Shown piece by piece: positions 1 through 14,440 of a stretch of 64,000 nucleotides of DNA (position 1 is its first letter; each line of letters begins with the position of its first letter). The notes beneath the pieces are model-generated. The model was not told where the DNA came from. It did no database searches and worked only from the letters and a program-made list of their open reading frames with translations. The stretch covers positions 106,411,529 to 106,475,528 of the forward strand of contig CM069432.1 of NCBI GenBank assembly GCA_035610365.1, read 5' to 3'. A program made the position numbers and the translations under genes. This DNA is from Aquatica leii (Eukaryota; Arthropoda; Insecta; Coleoptera; Lampyridae).

Positions 1-1666
1 TGTAACTACGATTTTTGGTGTAATATACGTTCGGTGAAGATATGCAAATGATTTAGACGGCACAACATATAACTTATTCCTCTATAATTATTTCCAATGT
101 GGAAAGTAGTTCTTCGGGGTTGTAACTAGAGCCTGGAGGAAGGAATAATAACTGGCAGCCAATCCAGGTAAAAAAAATCCTTTATAAGTCTCAATCTATT
201 AAAATAAGGTCTTTTATAGATGACCTAAAACGAAAATAATTACCTTATTTTATATAGATGAATAACAATAATTAAACAATTTATGACAACGTGTGTTACA
301 CAGTTTTCTATGTCCATTAAAAATGGATGACCGTCTAATAACTTATCAGGCTTTTATTACATATGTTTAGTGATGTCACTTACTTTGGGATAAATTTAAA
401 TGTTTAAAATTTCAACGTTACAATACAAAACAAAAAATGGAATTCAAAAATCGTTAGAGTAGCAGGATTCGGAAACCGGCCTTTGTTAATCGGTCGGAGT
501 CAAGAATGTCAGAACAGATCTCGGTTTATCAGGATTGTTTCGAGAAAAAGTTAGCCGCGTACAAAAGCAAAATATTAATTGGACAAACACAGGTATCAGG
601 TAAACGCAGGTAAACGTTCCGGTTAAAAATTATTAAGCAGGGGAACGTTGCGCGTTTCTAATCGATGAAGGTTGTCAGCAACCGACAGTCCAAAGCTCAC
701 GCGTAATTCATACAAATTTATATATAACTTTTAAAACAATTACGGCCACCTCTGCCATTTCGTTACAAAATGAATATTCAATTTTACATTATTAAATTAT
801 TACTTTAAAGAAGGAGTATAAAAACACTAAAAACCACAATATTAAATTTCTATTATATACTATTTTAGTGATTGTGTCACATGATTTCTTTCAGCTTTAT
901 TACGTTAACACAATTTCTTCAGAATAGTAACGATTTAATAAACTTATTAATGTTAATTACAAAACCAAACGGTTGTGTCTACTGACACAGTCATTAAATA
1001 AAACAAATCATAATTTTAAGATTTTAAGACACGTTTTGCAAGAATTACGTCGCAACATTTGCTGTTACTTAAGTACATTTAATCCTAACTTACACGATCT
1101 CGACAAAAAGCAAATGCTGTTATTCTGTCAGGTTATAATACTGTTTTGTTTAATTTTACGTCTCTGTTAACAAATATTAAAAAAAAATAAAACCAAACTA
1201 TCTAATAATAAACGTTATATAGAAAAACTAATCAAAAGACAATAACTTGCTTTTCATTGTATTAGTAAAAATAAGTTCTATTTAAACAATCTTATGGTTT
1301 TTGATGTGAGAGCAAATTTAAATAAAATATTGATTGCAAAAATTATTTTTGTTACTAAACTTAAAAAACTATGTATTTGAAAACACACAATACATTTTTC
1401 TTATCGCTATTATCGTAGTTTATATATTTCACTAAACTAAGATTAAAATTAATAGTTTTTTTTAACAACTGTTTTCAGTAACCTTAACCGTAAACAACTG
1501 TGTGCGTTACAAACTAGTATAATTAAAATTATATCAAACACAACTATATTTTTTTACGTTATACATTGAGTACTCATTATCTAGTTATGTGTTTACTTTA
1601 GCCAATGAGCCAATTCTACAACAATGCTATATGGTTAACACAAAATTATATTTGAACAAGTTCTAC
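1..1666. other. Intergenic AT-rich DNA 3' of the odorant receptor gene
   Basis: No supported coding region, RNA gene or repeat was recognised on either strand. The stretch lies downstream of the stop codon of the minus-strand odorant receptor gene and would hold its 3' untranslated region. No clear AATAAA signal in a convincing position was identified. Confidence 0.4.
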
Positions 1667-4600
1667 TTATTTGTTATATAGTTGATACAATACCATCGCA
1701 TAAGAAGCAGCTGATTTGATGACCTAAACAAAAAATTAACTTATTAGTTTGGTAGTACATAGTATACATACGAAACAAAAACTTTAGTAATCATTTTAAA
1801 AAAACCTAATATAAATAAAATGTTATAATAGATTATTAAATTAAAATTTAATTTAAACAAACAAGCATTAATTAATGACTTATTTTAAAAATGTATTTTA
1901 TAAATTATGTATTTAAAATAAAATAGTTAAAAAAACCCCTAGAAGGTTATTGCAGTTGGTCCGTTACAATGTTATACTTAAGGTTACAATCGCAATGCTT
2001 GGTTATGTTTTTACGTTAGAAACGTTTACGTTCTGCATCTATTTATCAGGTCATTTATTAGCACAAGGGATTATTTTGCAATTATTTGTTAATATAAAAA
2101 CACACAGAGTAATAGTAATTAAGGTAACAAGCGTTGATAGTAAAGCATAGCATAACGAACGTTAATGCAACGGGAAACCTTACGGCCAAAATTTGCATGC
2201 AAGTAAGTTGTGCTATAAAACTTTTGACGTAAATTATTTTTTGGTATATAATAAAATTACATTATTTTTTTTTAAATTTTGAAAAATTTGAAATCGCAAA
2301 AAATATAATGTTGGTACTACATTTTTTACTAAATCTGTTGAACTTGATATTAACTAAAAGCTCTATGACATCGCGGCAAATTATGTATTAGAAAATTTAG
2401 TAGAAATATTGATACTATACTGAAAAAACACAAAAACATTTTTTTACTAAAACTTTGATCAAACATAGACTTCACATTGTTTTTTTTACATGTTTTATGT
2501 TTAGATTATAAGCCACTTTCGGCGTCGTAACAGAACACTCAGACTTTTATAGGCTTAGTTCAAATTTCTCCTAGTATTCTTATCTTATATTAGTCTAAAA
2601 CTGAGTCATTAAATCTCAAATTACTAATTTTGTTAGTTAGAATGTTTTCACTATGTTTCCAAAGTTGTACGTGTAAAAATTGTATTGAATCTTTAGTTTA
2701 ATTTGGTTGTTTGTAAATAAGTTATTATTTACATTATTTCTAGATCATAAAAGTATAAATACATAAACAAATATTTACAGCCTAACATATTATTTAAATA
2801 TAGACTAACATGAATAAAATACCTAGATAAAAGTTACACGATTCAAGTTTTAGCTAGTTACATATAACTAATAACTTTTAAAAACTTCTATCCCGGATCC
2901 CTAACTTTCTTTGGAAATCTGTTCGATGTCAATAAAAAATATAGTTTTGTATATATGTTTTTAACGCGTATTAAAATTTTGTTTAATCTTTTTTTTTAAA
3001 ATACTGTAAGTATTATATTATTTAATTTTATTGCATAGTATGTATATACTACAAACTTCTATTAAATAGTTCTTTATTAAAATTAAAATTTATCATTGCG
3101 ACATAAATAAATAAACAAGCAGTTACTGCTATAATTTTGTGTACCATTTTCTCGAAATGTTGAATTGATTAACTTTTGTATGACAAAATAAAGACTTCGA
3201 CGGTTATATTTTTATTGTACTGTGCCCGCAAATGCTCATATGCGAGATATATTGGCATATTTGCATTTTTCTTGCTATCTATCATATTAATTGAAGTACT
3301 TTTGCTTGTCGTGATTTGTAGTATTGTTTGCGATTATTTCTATATTTGTTTTTTAAATTTTTTTAATACATATTTTGTCATTTCAAATCAGTTCTTGTCA
3401 GAACCCATCGGTACTTTTAAATATTTGAACGTGTATTTGATTTTATTCATTTTAAAGACATGAAAGTTTCATTTAAAACAATATATTTAAATAATGGTCA
3501 ATTGGGATTATCAGATTTCTTTGCATTAACCTCAAAACGGATATGTGACTCAAGCCAGATCAAAAATACTTAAAAAAATGCGCTTTGTGCAACTTCTTTA
3601 TATATCAATATTTTCTGTACAATGTCAATATTACAATGTTTATTGGTTAGGTAACTCCAGATGTTTTAAATCATTTCTGCAGTACGCTTTTGGTCACTAG
3701 ATGAGCACCACCAATCTTAGATAAATAAACTAAGTCACATCAACATTATACGCGAATAGATAATTTCGAACACCGTGTACTTAGTTTATACATTTTGTTT
3801 AAATATTTTTTAATTATTTCAACCATGTTTATTAATGTGAGTTTAAGTTCTATTATATTAGAACAAACCTATTTAATTAATTTAAAAATTTAATTTTTTT
3901 ATATAGTTTATTATAACTGTATTAAATTATTTGCTATTTTGTTATTGTTTTTTAAATACTGTTTACATTTAATAAACAAATACATTTAAAAAAATATAAT
4001 ATCGTATAAATTAGGTTCGCAATACGGATAAAGCTTTATTTTTATTATTTAAATTAGTTAAAAAATCAAAACAAGTTATTGTTAATTATACCTAAAAAGA
4101 TTTACAAATTTTACGATATGCTAAGACTGCATTATCTTTAACAAAAATACTTTGATTTTTAAAGTAATTTAAACTGGATTTAAACTTGTTTTTTAATTTA
4201 CTCAAAGCATTTAAAATTTAATCGCAAATTTTTTTTGCATAGTTTCACGTTTTAAGATCTCCTGAATCAAAAAAAAGTATTTTTGACAAAAACATTTTGG
4301 GTGTTTGTGTATGTGTCTGTGTGTAAAGGTGTACCCACGATAACTCTCGAACTAAACGTCCTAGTAACTTGAAATTTGGTATGGAGTTGACTTTTCATAT
4401 ACTCTGGGTCTTTCAAAATATGGGTCTGATAAAGAAACCGGAAGTTGGCGTATCCGCCTTTTTTAACAGTTTTTCTTATATAATTTCGTACGTATGTAAA
4501 TTATTTGAATTATTTTTACAGTTTCTTATAGAGTTAATTCTTTTTAACAATTTATTCAAATAAATTTTTTTTCTAACATTAACAGTTTCTTAAATGTTTG

Positions 4601-7600
4601 ATTTATAATTGAAATTGAATTCCATATGTGATCCTAGGTTCTAATCCAGCCTACGACAATTTTTTTTTGGAAAAAAAAATCTATATCTTGAAAGGAAAGC
4701 AAGATACGTTAAAAAATAACATTCTTTTCTAAATTCTTTTGACTTTATATACGTAGTGCTGCATCTTATTTAAATTATCTTTAGATGTACCCACGATAAC
4801 TCTCGAACAAAAAGTCCTAACTAGTTGAAGTTTGGTATGGAGCTTATTCTCTCGATTTTATCAAAAGATGGGTTTGATAAAGAAACCGGAAGTGGGTGTA
4901 TCCGCCATTTTTAACAGTTTTTTTATATAATTTTGTACGTATGTAAATTATTCGAATTATTTTTACAGTTTCTTATAGAGATAATTCTTCCTAACAATTT
5001 ATTCAAATAAAAAAATTTATAACATTAACAGTTTACCAGATATTTAGTTTGTAATTTAAAATGAATTCACAAATATAATATAGTTTTAAATCCTGTCTGC
5101 GACGATTTTTTTTTATTGATTTACTAAAGAGGTAAGTAATATCGAGGCGCACAAATATGCTAGAAAATCAATGCAAACGTGTACATATCACTTCAAAATG
5201 GTTTTATGATAGCATAACCTTAAAAAAATATGTAAATATTCCTTCATCATTCCTTATAGACAAGTCGTGTGGTGACCACACCAGTTTTTTTAATTACGCA
5301 GAGCAACAAAAAAACTATTATATAGTTAGCTGTTAACAAGTCATGTTTACATAAGAAAAATAGTTCACGTAATTTAGACCAATTGCTTTTGTAACCGACT
5401 TTATATTGCTTGTGTGTATTGTTTAGATTTTGTTTGAATATCAGTTCTTCTAAAAAATAAGTCTAAAACTTATAAATATGGATTAATTACTCATTTAATT
5501 CAACAATCAATTAAAGTTTTTTTCTAAATAACTTTAATACTTTTTATACAATGTAAGCAGAATATTTTCTATTGGTTCTCTTAATTAAAAAATAGAGTAC
5601 TTATATTATTATTTTTAAAAAAATTCCCTATTGTTTTTTTTTTATAAACACAGCCATTGCTGTTTTTATAGTTATTAACATTGTTAAAATAGACACGTTT
5701 AAAACATATATTTTAATTTTTTTTAAAGTTTTACTAAAATAAATTAAGTTTATGTTTTTTATATAAAGAGAAAAGTAGTAAAAATTTTTCAGTAATATGA
5801 AAAAAAAAAATTATACTTACAGACATAAGCAACGACAATGAGAGATTAACAAACTTTCCTGCAGTCAAAACCATTGGACGTTTAGAACGTTCCATTATTA
5901 GAAATAGACTTTTTCGAACTCGAGGCCCGCAATAGACCCATTCAGTCATATAACAAGCATCTTTAACCATGCCACTCTAGAAAAATATAATAAATACATA
6001 GTAAAACCTACTTACAATTACTTGCTTTAACTGTGATTTCGTTTCCAAAAAAGCAATATAAAGAAACTTGGAACATAAGATTTCCCAAAAAACTTAAAGA
6101 TAATATAAATCTCATGCTTCCAGGTTCGGTCTATAAAACAAAAAAAATATGATAAACAAGTATTTTATTTTGATAACTAATAAAATTATCAATAAAATCA
6201 TAGAATTATTATAAAAATATTATTAAAAAAAAACAAATGTAGTCTAAGTTATTTAACAGTTAAAGATTATAATTACATTATAAAATTGTTTTTATAATTT
6301 GTCTGATTCGTTCCTACCTATTGGTTGTAAGCAGAAACTGTTTAAATTTTTTTCAAATAACCATAAAGAAATATTACATTTATAATTAAAAAAATACTTT
6401 TGGTTTACTTAAGTTTAGAAACCACGAGACGGGCACATTATAAAAAAAAACGTGTTTTTTCATCCAAACATTTAAAAATCAAAAGCTGTTTATTAAAATA
6501 AAATCAATCAATTAACTTTTCTCTGGTTCTTCTGTGCCAAGGTATATATGGCAACTTATTTACTAGTAAGACAGGAATCAAATATGTGTAGTTAAACATT
6601 TAATCTATTGTGTATTTTACCCAAAAGACAATTTGTAAAAAAAGATAAATTATTTTAAACATAATAATAAAATATTTTATTTTGGCGGTATAAACTAATC
6701 AGCACAATTTGCCGCATCCTCCTACGCACCGAAGCCTTACGAAAAACGTTCGTTTTTGTCCGATAAAGTATAACGTGGTATAACCACAGTGAACTATGGT
6801 ATAACCTCAGTTTTTTTATTACTTTGAACGCTTCTTAAATCGATGTCTCCTACCATATGAAAGTTTAAAATATTGTATTCCAATATGTAATTTGTAATTA
6901 CAGTGTTTTTTACAAGTTTAGATCTTCACTAAACATAGTTAAAAAATATAATCATTTTTATACTGTGCGTATTTGTATTAATCAACATGGGAGCATATAT
7001 TTTAATGAAAGCAAATTTGATAACATAATAATGGAATAATCATGTTATGTGATATGATTTTGGCATCACATTGACATTCAGCTTTCTTATAGATGGTATC
7101 ATTTTGATGCCTCAAAAATGATAGTGACAGCTTATAGATACCGATTTTATGTGGAATTTTCGACACAAATTTTGTATGAAAAAAGTGGTCAAAATGATGT
7201 CTAATTGATACTAGAGAAATGGTGTTAAACATATTTTTTTACCAGAATTTTGTTATTTGGAATATTAGTATACCTGTAGTGTTTTATTCTACTCGAAAAA
7301 TAACATTTATTTATTTTAAACAATACAGATAGTGCACTGACTTGCCCATAGAAAGCAAGAAGAGCTTTATTGAACTGGTTGGAAATCTAAATATATCTAC
7401 ATTACGTAAAATTAAAAATTTCAGTGTGAAAAAATTAGATAATCATAACATTAAACCATTTTGCTTTTGGTATTACGTGCTATTTATACGAAAATTAAAT
7501 GGTTACAGTTTTTTTAAGGTTTAGTTTGAGAATTGTTAATTTTTAAATAAATAATAATTATCATATCCGTTTATTTTTGAATCAAATGTAATAAACATGT

Positions 7601-9932
7601 TTCCATAACGTGTGTTCCTGATTAGTGCAAACTGAAAAACTTGCCTTTAATATTATTGGGTGAAAAATTACACAGCCAGTGTTTACCATAATGATATTGT
7701 TTTAAATTGTCTTGCTAGTTTAAATTACGCATAATCGTTATAAAATACGAAATAAAAATGACGCTTAAAACAAAAATTTAAAAAAACATAAATATAAATT
7801 TGTGTGGATTTAGTATTTAGGTTTTATATGTACAATAGACAGTTTAAGAATCAAAGTTGAAAATGATAGTAATTAATAATAAAGACTTTTTAACGTCATG
7901 AGCGAGTGTAACTAATAAACTTGTTAATATTGTCGAGATTATTTATTAACAAACGAGTTGATTTTAAAGTTTTCCCGTTAATGGTTTAGCAGTAGAACTA
8001 GTAAAGTTAAAAGAAAATTAAAATATACGAACTAATTGGTTTTTATATCTAATAGTTGTCAATATCGTTAAATCAATGGTTGTTAATTAATAAAAATGCA
8101 TTTATTGTTTCAAAATCGTTCATTATTGCTATTAACAAACGATCGACAGAAAAACAAATGATTATATCTAGTTATATTTATTTTATTTTCATTTTATCCG
8201 CAGCTTTAGAAAATTGACTTTTACAGTTATAATCAAACATCAAAAAGTTTTCTAATCAAAATCTTATTTTATTCCTTTTTTTTGCAGTATTTTATAGTTT
8301 GTTAATATTTGGGTTTTAACTGTGTACTGTATACTTGTTTTAAATAAAATTTACTAAGTAATTTTTTTTTAAACAGGTCACTAAATAGTTATTTTGCAGT
8401 AAACTCAACTCATTTAATGTTTTACTAAATCGAACAGTAATTTAAGAATTATTCGTTCTGTATAATTTCTTGTGTTGTCATCCACATTACACGTCTCAAT
8501 AGACATCTTCAGAACGTGGAGTAAAAAATAATAAATAGAAAATAATGATAACACGGGAGTTATTTAGAATAAAAAAATGTAATACAAACGCAACGCATGG
8601 ATACCTGAATTCTACAGTTTTAAGATTGCTTTTGTGCTAAAGCAATGTTAAAAGACAGTAAAGCAATAAAATATATAAAATAGTACGAACACGATACTGA
8701 CTTGTAAGAGAAGCGGCTTCTACTATTAAAGTTTAACTACTACAATTAGAACTTCTGTAGTACATTTTCAATATTTATAGTCACAAATAAAATAAAATAA
8801 AATTCAAACAAAATTTTTTGTAAAATCAAAATATTAAGTGTTGGTAAATTAAAAAACATTTTATTTTAAAGAATTCAAAAAAAAACAAAAATAAACTTGT
8901 TTATTTTAGTGCATAACACACAAAGCGGTTTATCACTAAAAAAAATTTTTAACTTATTTTTTTGTTAATTTATTTGCACTATTTTTACATAAATGTTATA
9001 AGTTATACTTAATCACTTACATTTGTAGCTGTAAATCCTACCAGACAAATACTCCCAGCACTGCACAAAAATTGACACAAAAATACGTAAGAAAATATGT
9101 TTTCAATTTTTTCAGTAAAACTACAAAATACAAAGTAAAAATATATATAGAACTATTTTAAACAAACTTACTTGATTGCAGCAATATGATGCTCAACACA
9201 CTCGTTCAAACGGGCGTAAACATGCCCATCAAATATTTTATATTTTTGTAGTGCGGTGTTCTTATTCTTAACTGTTTTAAATGTGTTTGTCGTTTCTACA
9301 ATAGTTTCTTGCAAAATTGAAAAGTAAGCGGAACAAAGTCCCATCATACTTGTAGATAAATTGTCAAATCCAACACTAGTAAATGCAGCTGAAGATAAAG
9401 ATATCCACTGAAACGCTAACACAAGTAAATATAGATATATCGGTTTTTTATTTAAATCTATTGGAAAAGACACAGGAGTTAATCGAATTTTTTGAGATTG
9501 TAAAAAAGGTGATAGTATCATACAATTAATTACAATAATGCTACTACAAAAAAATAATTTTACAATTACATTCGAAAATTTTATGGTTTTTTGAAGATAA
9601 TGGTCATATTTTATATCGTGATAAGAAAAATGTGATGAATGTAAAAATTCTAATAAATCGAAAAATGCGGGCATTTTAAGATATAAAATAATAACTTTTA
9701 CGGTACAGTTTAAAACTGCAATAAACATTGACCATGCGTGAATTAATTCAGAAAACTCTTCTAAAAGCAATGCAGCTATCATAAAAGAGAAAGTAAATGC
9801 AGTCATGATTCCGCATTGCATGAGTCCATACACTCGATAAATTTTTGATGGCTTTTTTTTAGGCCATAATCCTGTATAAGTCAATAATATTTTTTGAAAC
9901 TTAAAAGCATCGGAATTTTGTGAAATACCCAT
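1667..9932 (-). CDS. Odorant receptor (7tm_6 family), five exons, complete
   Basis: Insect odorant receptor: a seven-transmembrane ligand-gated channel subunit of olfactory neurons that pairs with Orco (family knowledge). Exons read on the minus strand are 9932-9172, 9120-9021, 6130-6026, 5976-5821 and 1723-1667. They join in phase to 392 residues, the usual family length. Exon 1 (about 254 residues) holds the first transmembrane segments. Exon 2 reads LCSAGSICLVGFTATN, exon 3 LYCFFGNEITVK, exon 4 the family signature RSKRPMVLTAGKFVNLSL, and exon 5 VIKSAASYAMVLYQLYNK then TAA. Introns 1 and 3 are about 50 nt; introns 2 and 4 are 2.9 and 4.1 kb. Donors are GTAAG(T/G) except intron 3, where only a GC donor (GCAAGT) keeps the frame. 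The start is the ATG before GISQNSDAFKF. No frameshift is seen, so the gene looks functional. Exon boundaries are inferred from splice signals and phase, not transcripts. Confidence 0.88.
4330..5118 (+). repeat. Direct repeat pair inside odorant receptor intron 4
   Basis: Two copies of about 335 bp lie head to tail, roughly at 4330-4672 and 4786-5118. Each begins with TGTACCCACGATAACTCTCG, shares the segment GATAAAGAAACCGGAAGT, and ends in a T-rich run after a CTACGAC or CTGCGAC motif. The copies are diverged and have no long reading frame. They look like a dispersed non-coding repeat, perhaps a SINE or truncated LINE tail; the class is not determined. Confidence 0.6.
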
Positions 9933-11499
9933 TTTGACAAATTAATTAAAGTACAACTTTCTAATTGTATTGTGTCAACTACAAATGAGCGTTTAACGTT
10001 AAAATGCAAGAAATTTCAAATTATTAATGACAAAATAATACACTGTCTAAAATACAAAGAACAAAATACTTTCAAAATATTTAACATTTAATTCTAAAGC
10101 CACGTTTTGTTAAGTATACAGTATTACAGAAGTTCAACATAGAATTATAAATATATTTATAATTTATATGACAACTTGGTATTGAATTCGATATCTTTTC
10201 CTTCCTGAACACATGCATTTGTTATTCAATGTCACTATTAAATCAGTTCTTATTGAAATATATAATTTAACTAACATTTTATAATTCATATTTGGTTGTT
10301 ATTAGTTTCAATAAGTATTAATTACGCTGACGTAAATATTAATCAACATTTACTTTATGTTAGCGTTTGTTAAATAGTATATATTACTGTTTAATTTTTT
10401 TGGCTTAGAAATACTTTTTTACATGACAGTCATCAAATATTTATTTACTTTTTTTTCAATTTTTTATGTGTCTTACTGTTGTGTATGTACTAGTACAACG
10501 TAAAATAAATATATACTATTTTTAACTTAAACACTGCTTGTCAGTGTAATGGTACAATGTAAACTATATTTTTCTTGTAACTTAAACAATTAGTAGTAGT
10601 GTGTTTGCCATTATTATCTATTTGCATTTTTCAAGCAAGCGTCTGTACATTTTTGTAACATTTGAGACTTTATAAAACTATACAGGATTATTCACGCTAT
10701 ACGGCACGAAATATTGTGGTCAAGATACGTGACTAACAAATTTTACATTTGGGGTGTATGGAGGTCTATTATGGTTACTTTTTGAAATTATTTTTATATT
10801 ATGCAAGGTATACAAAGACACTAAAAGTATCAAAATTGTTTTTTTAAATAAAATTTGTATTAATAACGTTTATAAGGTGTAAACTTTAAGGATTTTTTTA
10901 ATAATCTAATTTTTGTCAAAATATAACCTAATTTTCATGTTTGAGATACTTAAAAAATATCTAAGTTATAAGAGCAAAATTTACAGTAAAGTGTAACAGT
11001 AGATCATATTTTATATTCCAATTATAATAAAATTTGCATCTTATACAGGCTGATTCTCAAAAATAATAATGGTCTATTATAAAGTAGGAGTACTCTATTC
11101 ATCTGCGGCAATATCAATAGCTCATGTTTAAATAATTACCATTGCTTATTATATAAGCAAATCGTAACGTAAACGTAAGTTTAACTTCTTTTATACCTGC
11201 TTATCACTTGTTGGGACAGTCCAACTGCAATCTCTTTAACTCGGCCTACTCGTTCAAGTCGTACTTAAAATCAGTTATAGTCTTATCACTTTTTGAAGGA
11301 AAATATCTTTATGTCAGAGCTCAGACATTGAGAATTTACGGTCGCCATTGTTTTACTGGAGTTGATACTATTAAATTAAAAGTCTTAATAACTAATGGAA
11401 ATGGAGTTAAAAAAATTTTAGCACAAATATAATATCTCAAAATGACAATCTAGACGTTAAACGAGTTATTAATAAAAAAAATATTTGTGAATCAAATCT
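9933..11499. other. Intergenic AT-rich DNA upstream of the odorant receptor
   Basis: This would hold the promoter of the minus-strand receptor gene and the 5' part of a decayed LINE. Short open frames (for example near 11208-11432) show no recognisable domain. No clear TATA-initiator pair was identified. Confidence 0.35.
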
Positions 11500-11979
11500 T
11501 AGGAGTCCCAACTAAGTTGCACCTAATTTATCAACTGATTATGTTTATACGTTTAGAATATGTACTAAAACTAATTCGTCAAGTACTCGTCCACGTCATA
11601 TTAAAGTTAAGTTTACAAACCTTAAGCACGCTAAATTGTAATCAAAAATGCTTAGTTATTAAGCAACAACCCACATTTAAACGACATTTATATTAACCTG
11701 GATAAAAGCCCTCTGCACATGGAATACTTTAAAAAAGTAAAAATGATGTTACCACTTCTGTCTGTCTTGTCCTAGCCTAGTTTTTAATCGTTTTGCCGCC
11801 TTTTTAAATTTATTTTATAATTTAACAGCACGAAGCTTACTACTTAATTGCCAGAATAACTAAGTTTGTCGTCGCTCTTTTAATTTACGAAAAAAACCAC
11901 ATAACAAATGGTAGTCAAATATTTGTATTATTTACTGTAACAACACTCCTCGTACCATAGTTATAAAAAACTAAGAAAC

Positions 11980-12460
11980 CATTTGCCAGAATATCTATAT
12001 GTTATCAAAACATACAAGAACTTAACGCGAAACTGACTCAACTAAACTGAAATTCACCAACACTCGAATATGACATTATTGCACTCACTGAAAGTTGGTT
12101 GAATAATAGCGTGTTTAATTTGGAAATAAGTCATCAATCATTTTTTTAGTACCGAAACGATCAACACTTTACCACGTGGTGGTGGTGTTTTTTTATTAAT
12201 AACCAGTATAATTTACCTGAAGTCTTTTTGAGTAAATACATTGTTATTTACCTGTTAAGTAATATATAGTATATGCCAAAATGCCTCTAAGTGCTACCTT
12301 AAGCCTGTACGTTTTTAATTCTTATATTTCACCAGCACTGTGTTCAGATGATTTTGAAAATATCTTTATATTTTTTTAGTGTATTGCTTTTCTTATATAA
12401 TAACAACTTTATAATCATTGATGATTTTAATATACCTGTATTAATGATTTTAATAAGTAT
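11980..12460 (+). pseudogene. LINE endonuclease (APE-type) remnant
   Basis: The conceptual translation contains YDIIALTESWLNNSVF, the D..(A/V)LTE.WL motif of apurinic-like endonucleases of Jockey/CR1 LINEs, where the glutamate is catalytic. Further on, a frame reads IIIDDFNIP, matching the GDFN motif with G replaced. These domains nick target DNA to prime reverse transcription. Stops interrupt every frame, so the remnant cannot be functional. It belongs to the same LINE as the reverse transcriptase remnant at 15740-16110. Confidence 0.65.
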
Positions 12461-12664
12461 ACCTAAATATAGATGATATTCTTATAATCAGAGCTCAAAA
12501 AAAAGCAAAGTTATTGAATGATTTTATTACATGATTTGATCTTGTTCAGCATAATACTATATGTATAATTGACAATCACACTCTCAATTTATTATTATCC
12601 AAATTAAATTGTGTTGTAACTCGAGAAACATTACTTACTTGTAAGAAAGAATATTGCTCTCATC

Positions 12665-13068
12665 GGGGCATGACCACAACGGCCACTTACCACAACGGCC
12701 ACCCGGAAGTGTGGCCGTTGTAGTTACGACAACAACGGCCACCGTGACCATAACGGCCACCTATCAACTTTAACCACTTTGGCCACCGTGACCACAACGG
12801 CTACCTATTCTGTTGACCACAACGGCCACCATGACCACAACGGCCACTTGCATTTTTGACCATAACAGCCACCGTGACAACAACGGCCACTTATCTTCAT
12901 GACCACAACGGCCACCGCAACTACAACGGCCACCGACGCCTGATCTCAAAATCGACTGCCGACGCCAGATACAGCGACCTCTGTGACTATAATGACCACC
13001 TCTGCTTGTAACCACAACGGCCACCTATTTTGTCGACCACAACGGCCACCGCGACCATAGCGACTACT
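12665..13068. repeat. Left inverted arm: GC-rich minisatellite
   Basis: Irregular tandem repeats of ACCACAACGGCCACC and variants, broken by short unique spacers. The base composition is much richer in G and C than the surrounding DNA. The arm is the reverse complement of the right arm, including the non-repeat spacers (for example around CTATTTTGTCGACC). Confidence 0.85.
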
Positions 13069-13814
13069 AATCGTCATTCATCATGAGTTTCGATGATAGT
13101 TTGCATTTCTAGCTTAATGGTGTCTTTTTCATTTTCTTTTGTAGTCATCCATTGTCAAAATAGAGCGTGTTAGGTAGTATTTCAAAGCTTGCAAATTGTG
13201 CTTATTGGATACATAAATATTTTTTATTTTAGTTAACTATTGGAAACACAGAATTGTACTAATTTGAGTTTTACACTATGTCGTTTAAGTTGTATTTACA
13301 TACATTAAATAATGGGTTAGAAATCTAATCAAAATACCTTCAATTTTATAAGGCACGTACACGAATGTGTGAGCGACGCTGCACTCCCTAGATTTGTTGA
13401 GTAAACATTAAATATGTAAGCTTTTTACACTTCCGTTTTGAGAAATAGATCATGCATGCACTAGTTTTGATTAACAGGAGGTTTAGATATTTCTATGTAT
13501 GTATATAATCAAAACAAAAAAAATAAATTTCTATACGCTTACGATTGAAGTGTGTCTAAATACCGCAAGAATACCGCATCGATTGGTATTTTGAGCTATA
13601 ATACCTTTAGAGTATTGGTAATACCAAGATAAGTTTGTTATAGAGACTGTTGAAAGCGTGTGTCTTGCTAATAGCACGAGGCCGATGACCGAGTGCTATT
13701 ACATTAAACAAACAAGCTTGAAACATTCTCTACAACAAAATTTTCAGTATTTATCAATTCTCCAAATGTATTCGGTAAGATAATTTTTTACTACTTTCGA
13801 AATAAAGGAAAAGA

Positions 13815-14330
13815 GTTTTGTACCAGACGGACAAGCGGGATTCAAAAAGGGAAAAAGAGTGATGGACATCATAGATATATTGAGACACTTGGTGAATAGA
13901 CCGCTAGAGAAAAAAAGGGGGAAATGGTGGAACTGTTCGTAGATTTAAAACCATCTTTTGATAGAGTAAACAGGGAAAAATTCTGGGAATACATGAGAAG
14001 AAAAAAATAAAAATAAAAGATTAATAAAAAAATGGAGGAAATGTACGAAAAAACGAGAAGCAGGGTGAAAGTGAATGGAGAAGAGAGCGAGAAATTCGTT
14101 ACAAGGAGAGGGCTGTGACAGAGATTCCGACTGAGTCCATGTCTGTTTGCAGTATATAGGGGAAACAATGAGAGGACAACAGATAGGATGGATAGTAGTA
14201 GAGAAAGGGAAGGTGTGGTGGTTGGCGTATGCGTGTTGGTGGCTAAAGAGGAAAAGAAAATAAAGAACCCAAATCATAGAATCGCTTGGTTTTTTTCTAA
14301 ATATTGGATTAAAACTCAAATTAGTACAAT
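13815..14330 (+). pseudogene. Reverse transcriptase fragment of a second LINE, inside the foldback element
   Basis: One frame reads VPDGQAGFKKGKRVMDII, then VELFVDLKPSFDRVNREKFW, matching reverse transcriptase blocks of insect LINEs (QAGF.KGR..., FVDLKAAFD). Further fragments read RLSPCLFAVY and WLAYACWW; the latter sits where the catalytic YADD motif belongs, so the two aspartates are lost. Stops and frame changes are present. The sequence is distinct from the Jockey-like LINE that surrounds the foldback element, so it was probably captured, or inserted between the arms. Confidence 0.7.
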
Positions 14331-14440
14331 TCTATGTTTCCAATGGTGAAGTAAAACAATAGTTATTTACATAAGTCATGAAAATCTCACATTACTGAAG
14401 AGGAGCTAAATTGAAATACGAGGCAATGTGTGTATTTTAA

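Noticed and set aside
5620..5820. Readthrough or nearby exon (TIKTAMAVF-like) as the end of odorant receptor 1
   Set aside because: Exon 4 ends in a strong GTAAGT donor, no acceptor in the right phase exists there, and a far better terminal exon lies at 1667-1723 with a paralogue at 61730-61786.
11208..11432. 74-codon plus-strand frame
   Set aside because: No motif or splice context. It lies at the 5' side of a decayed LINE, where chance frames are expected in AT-rich DNA.
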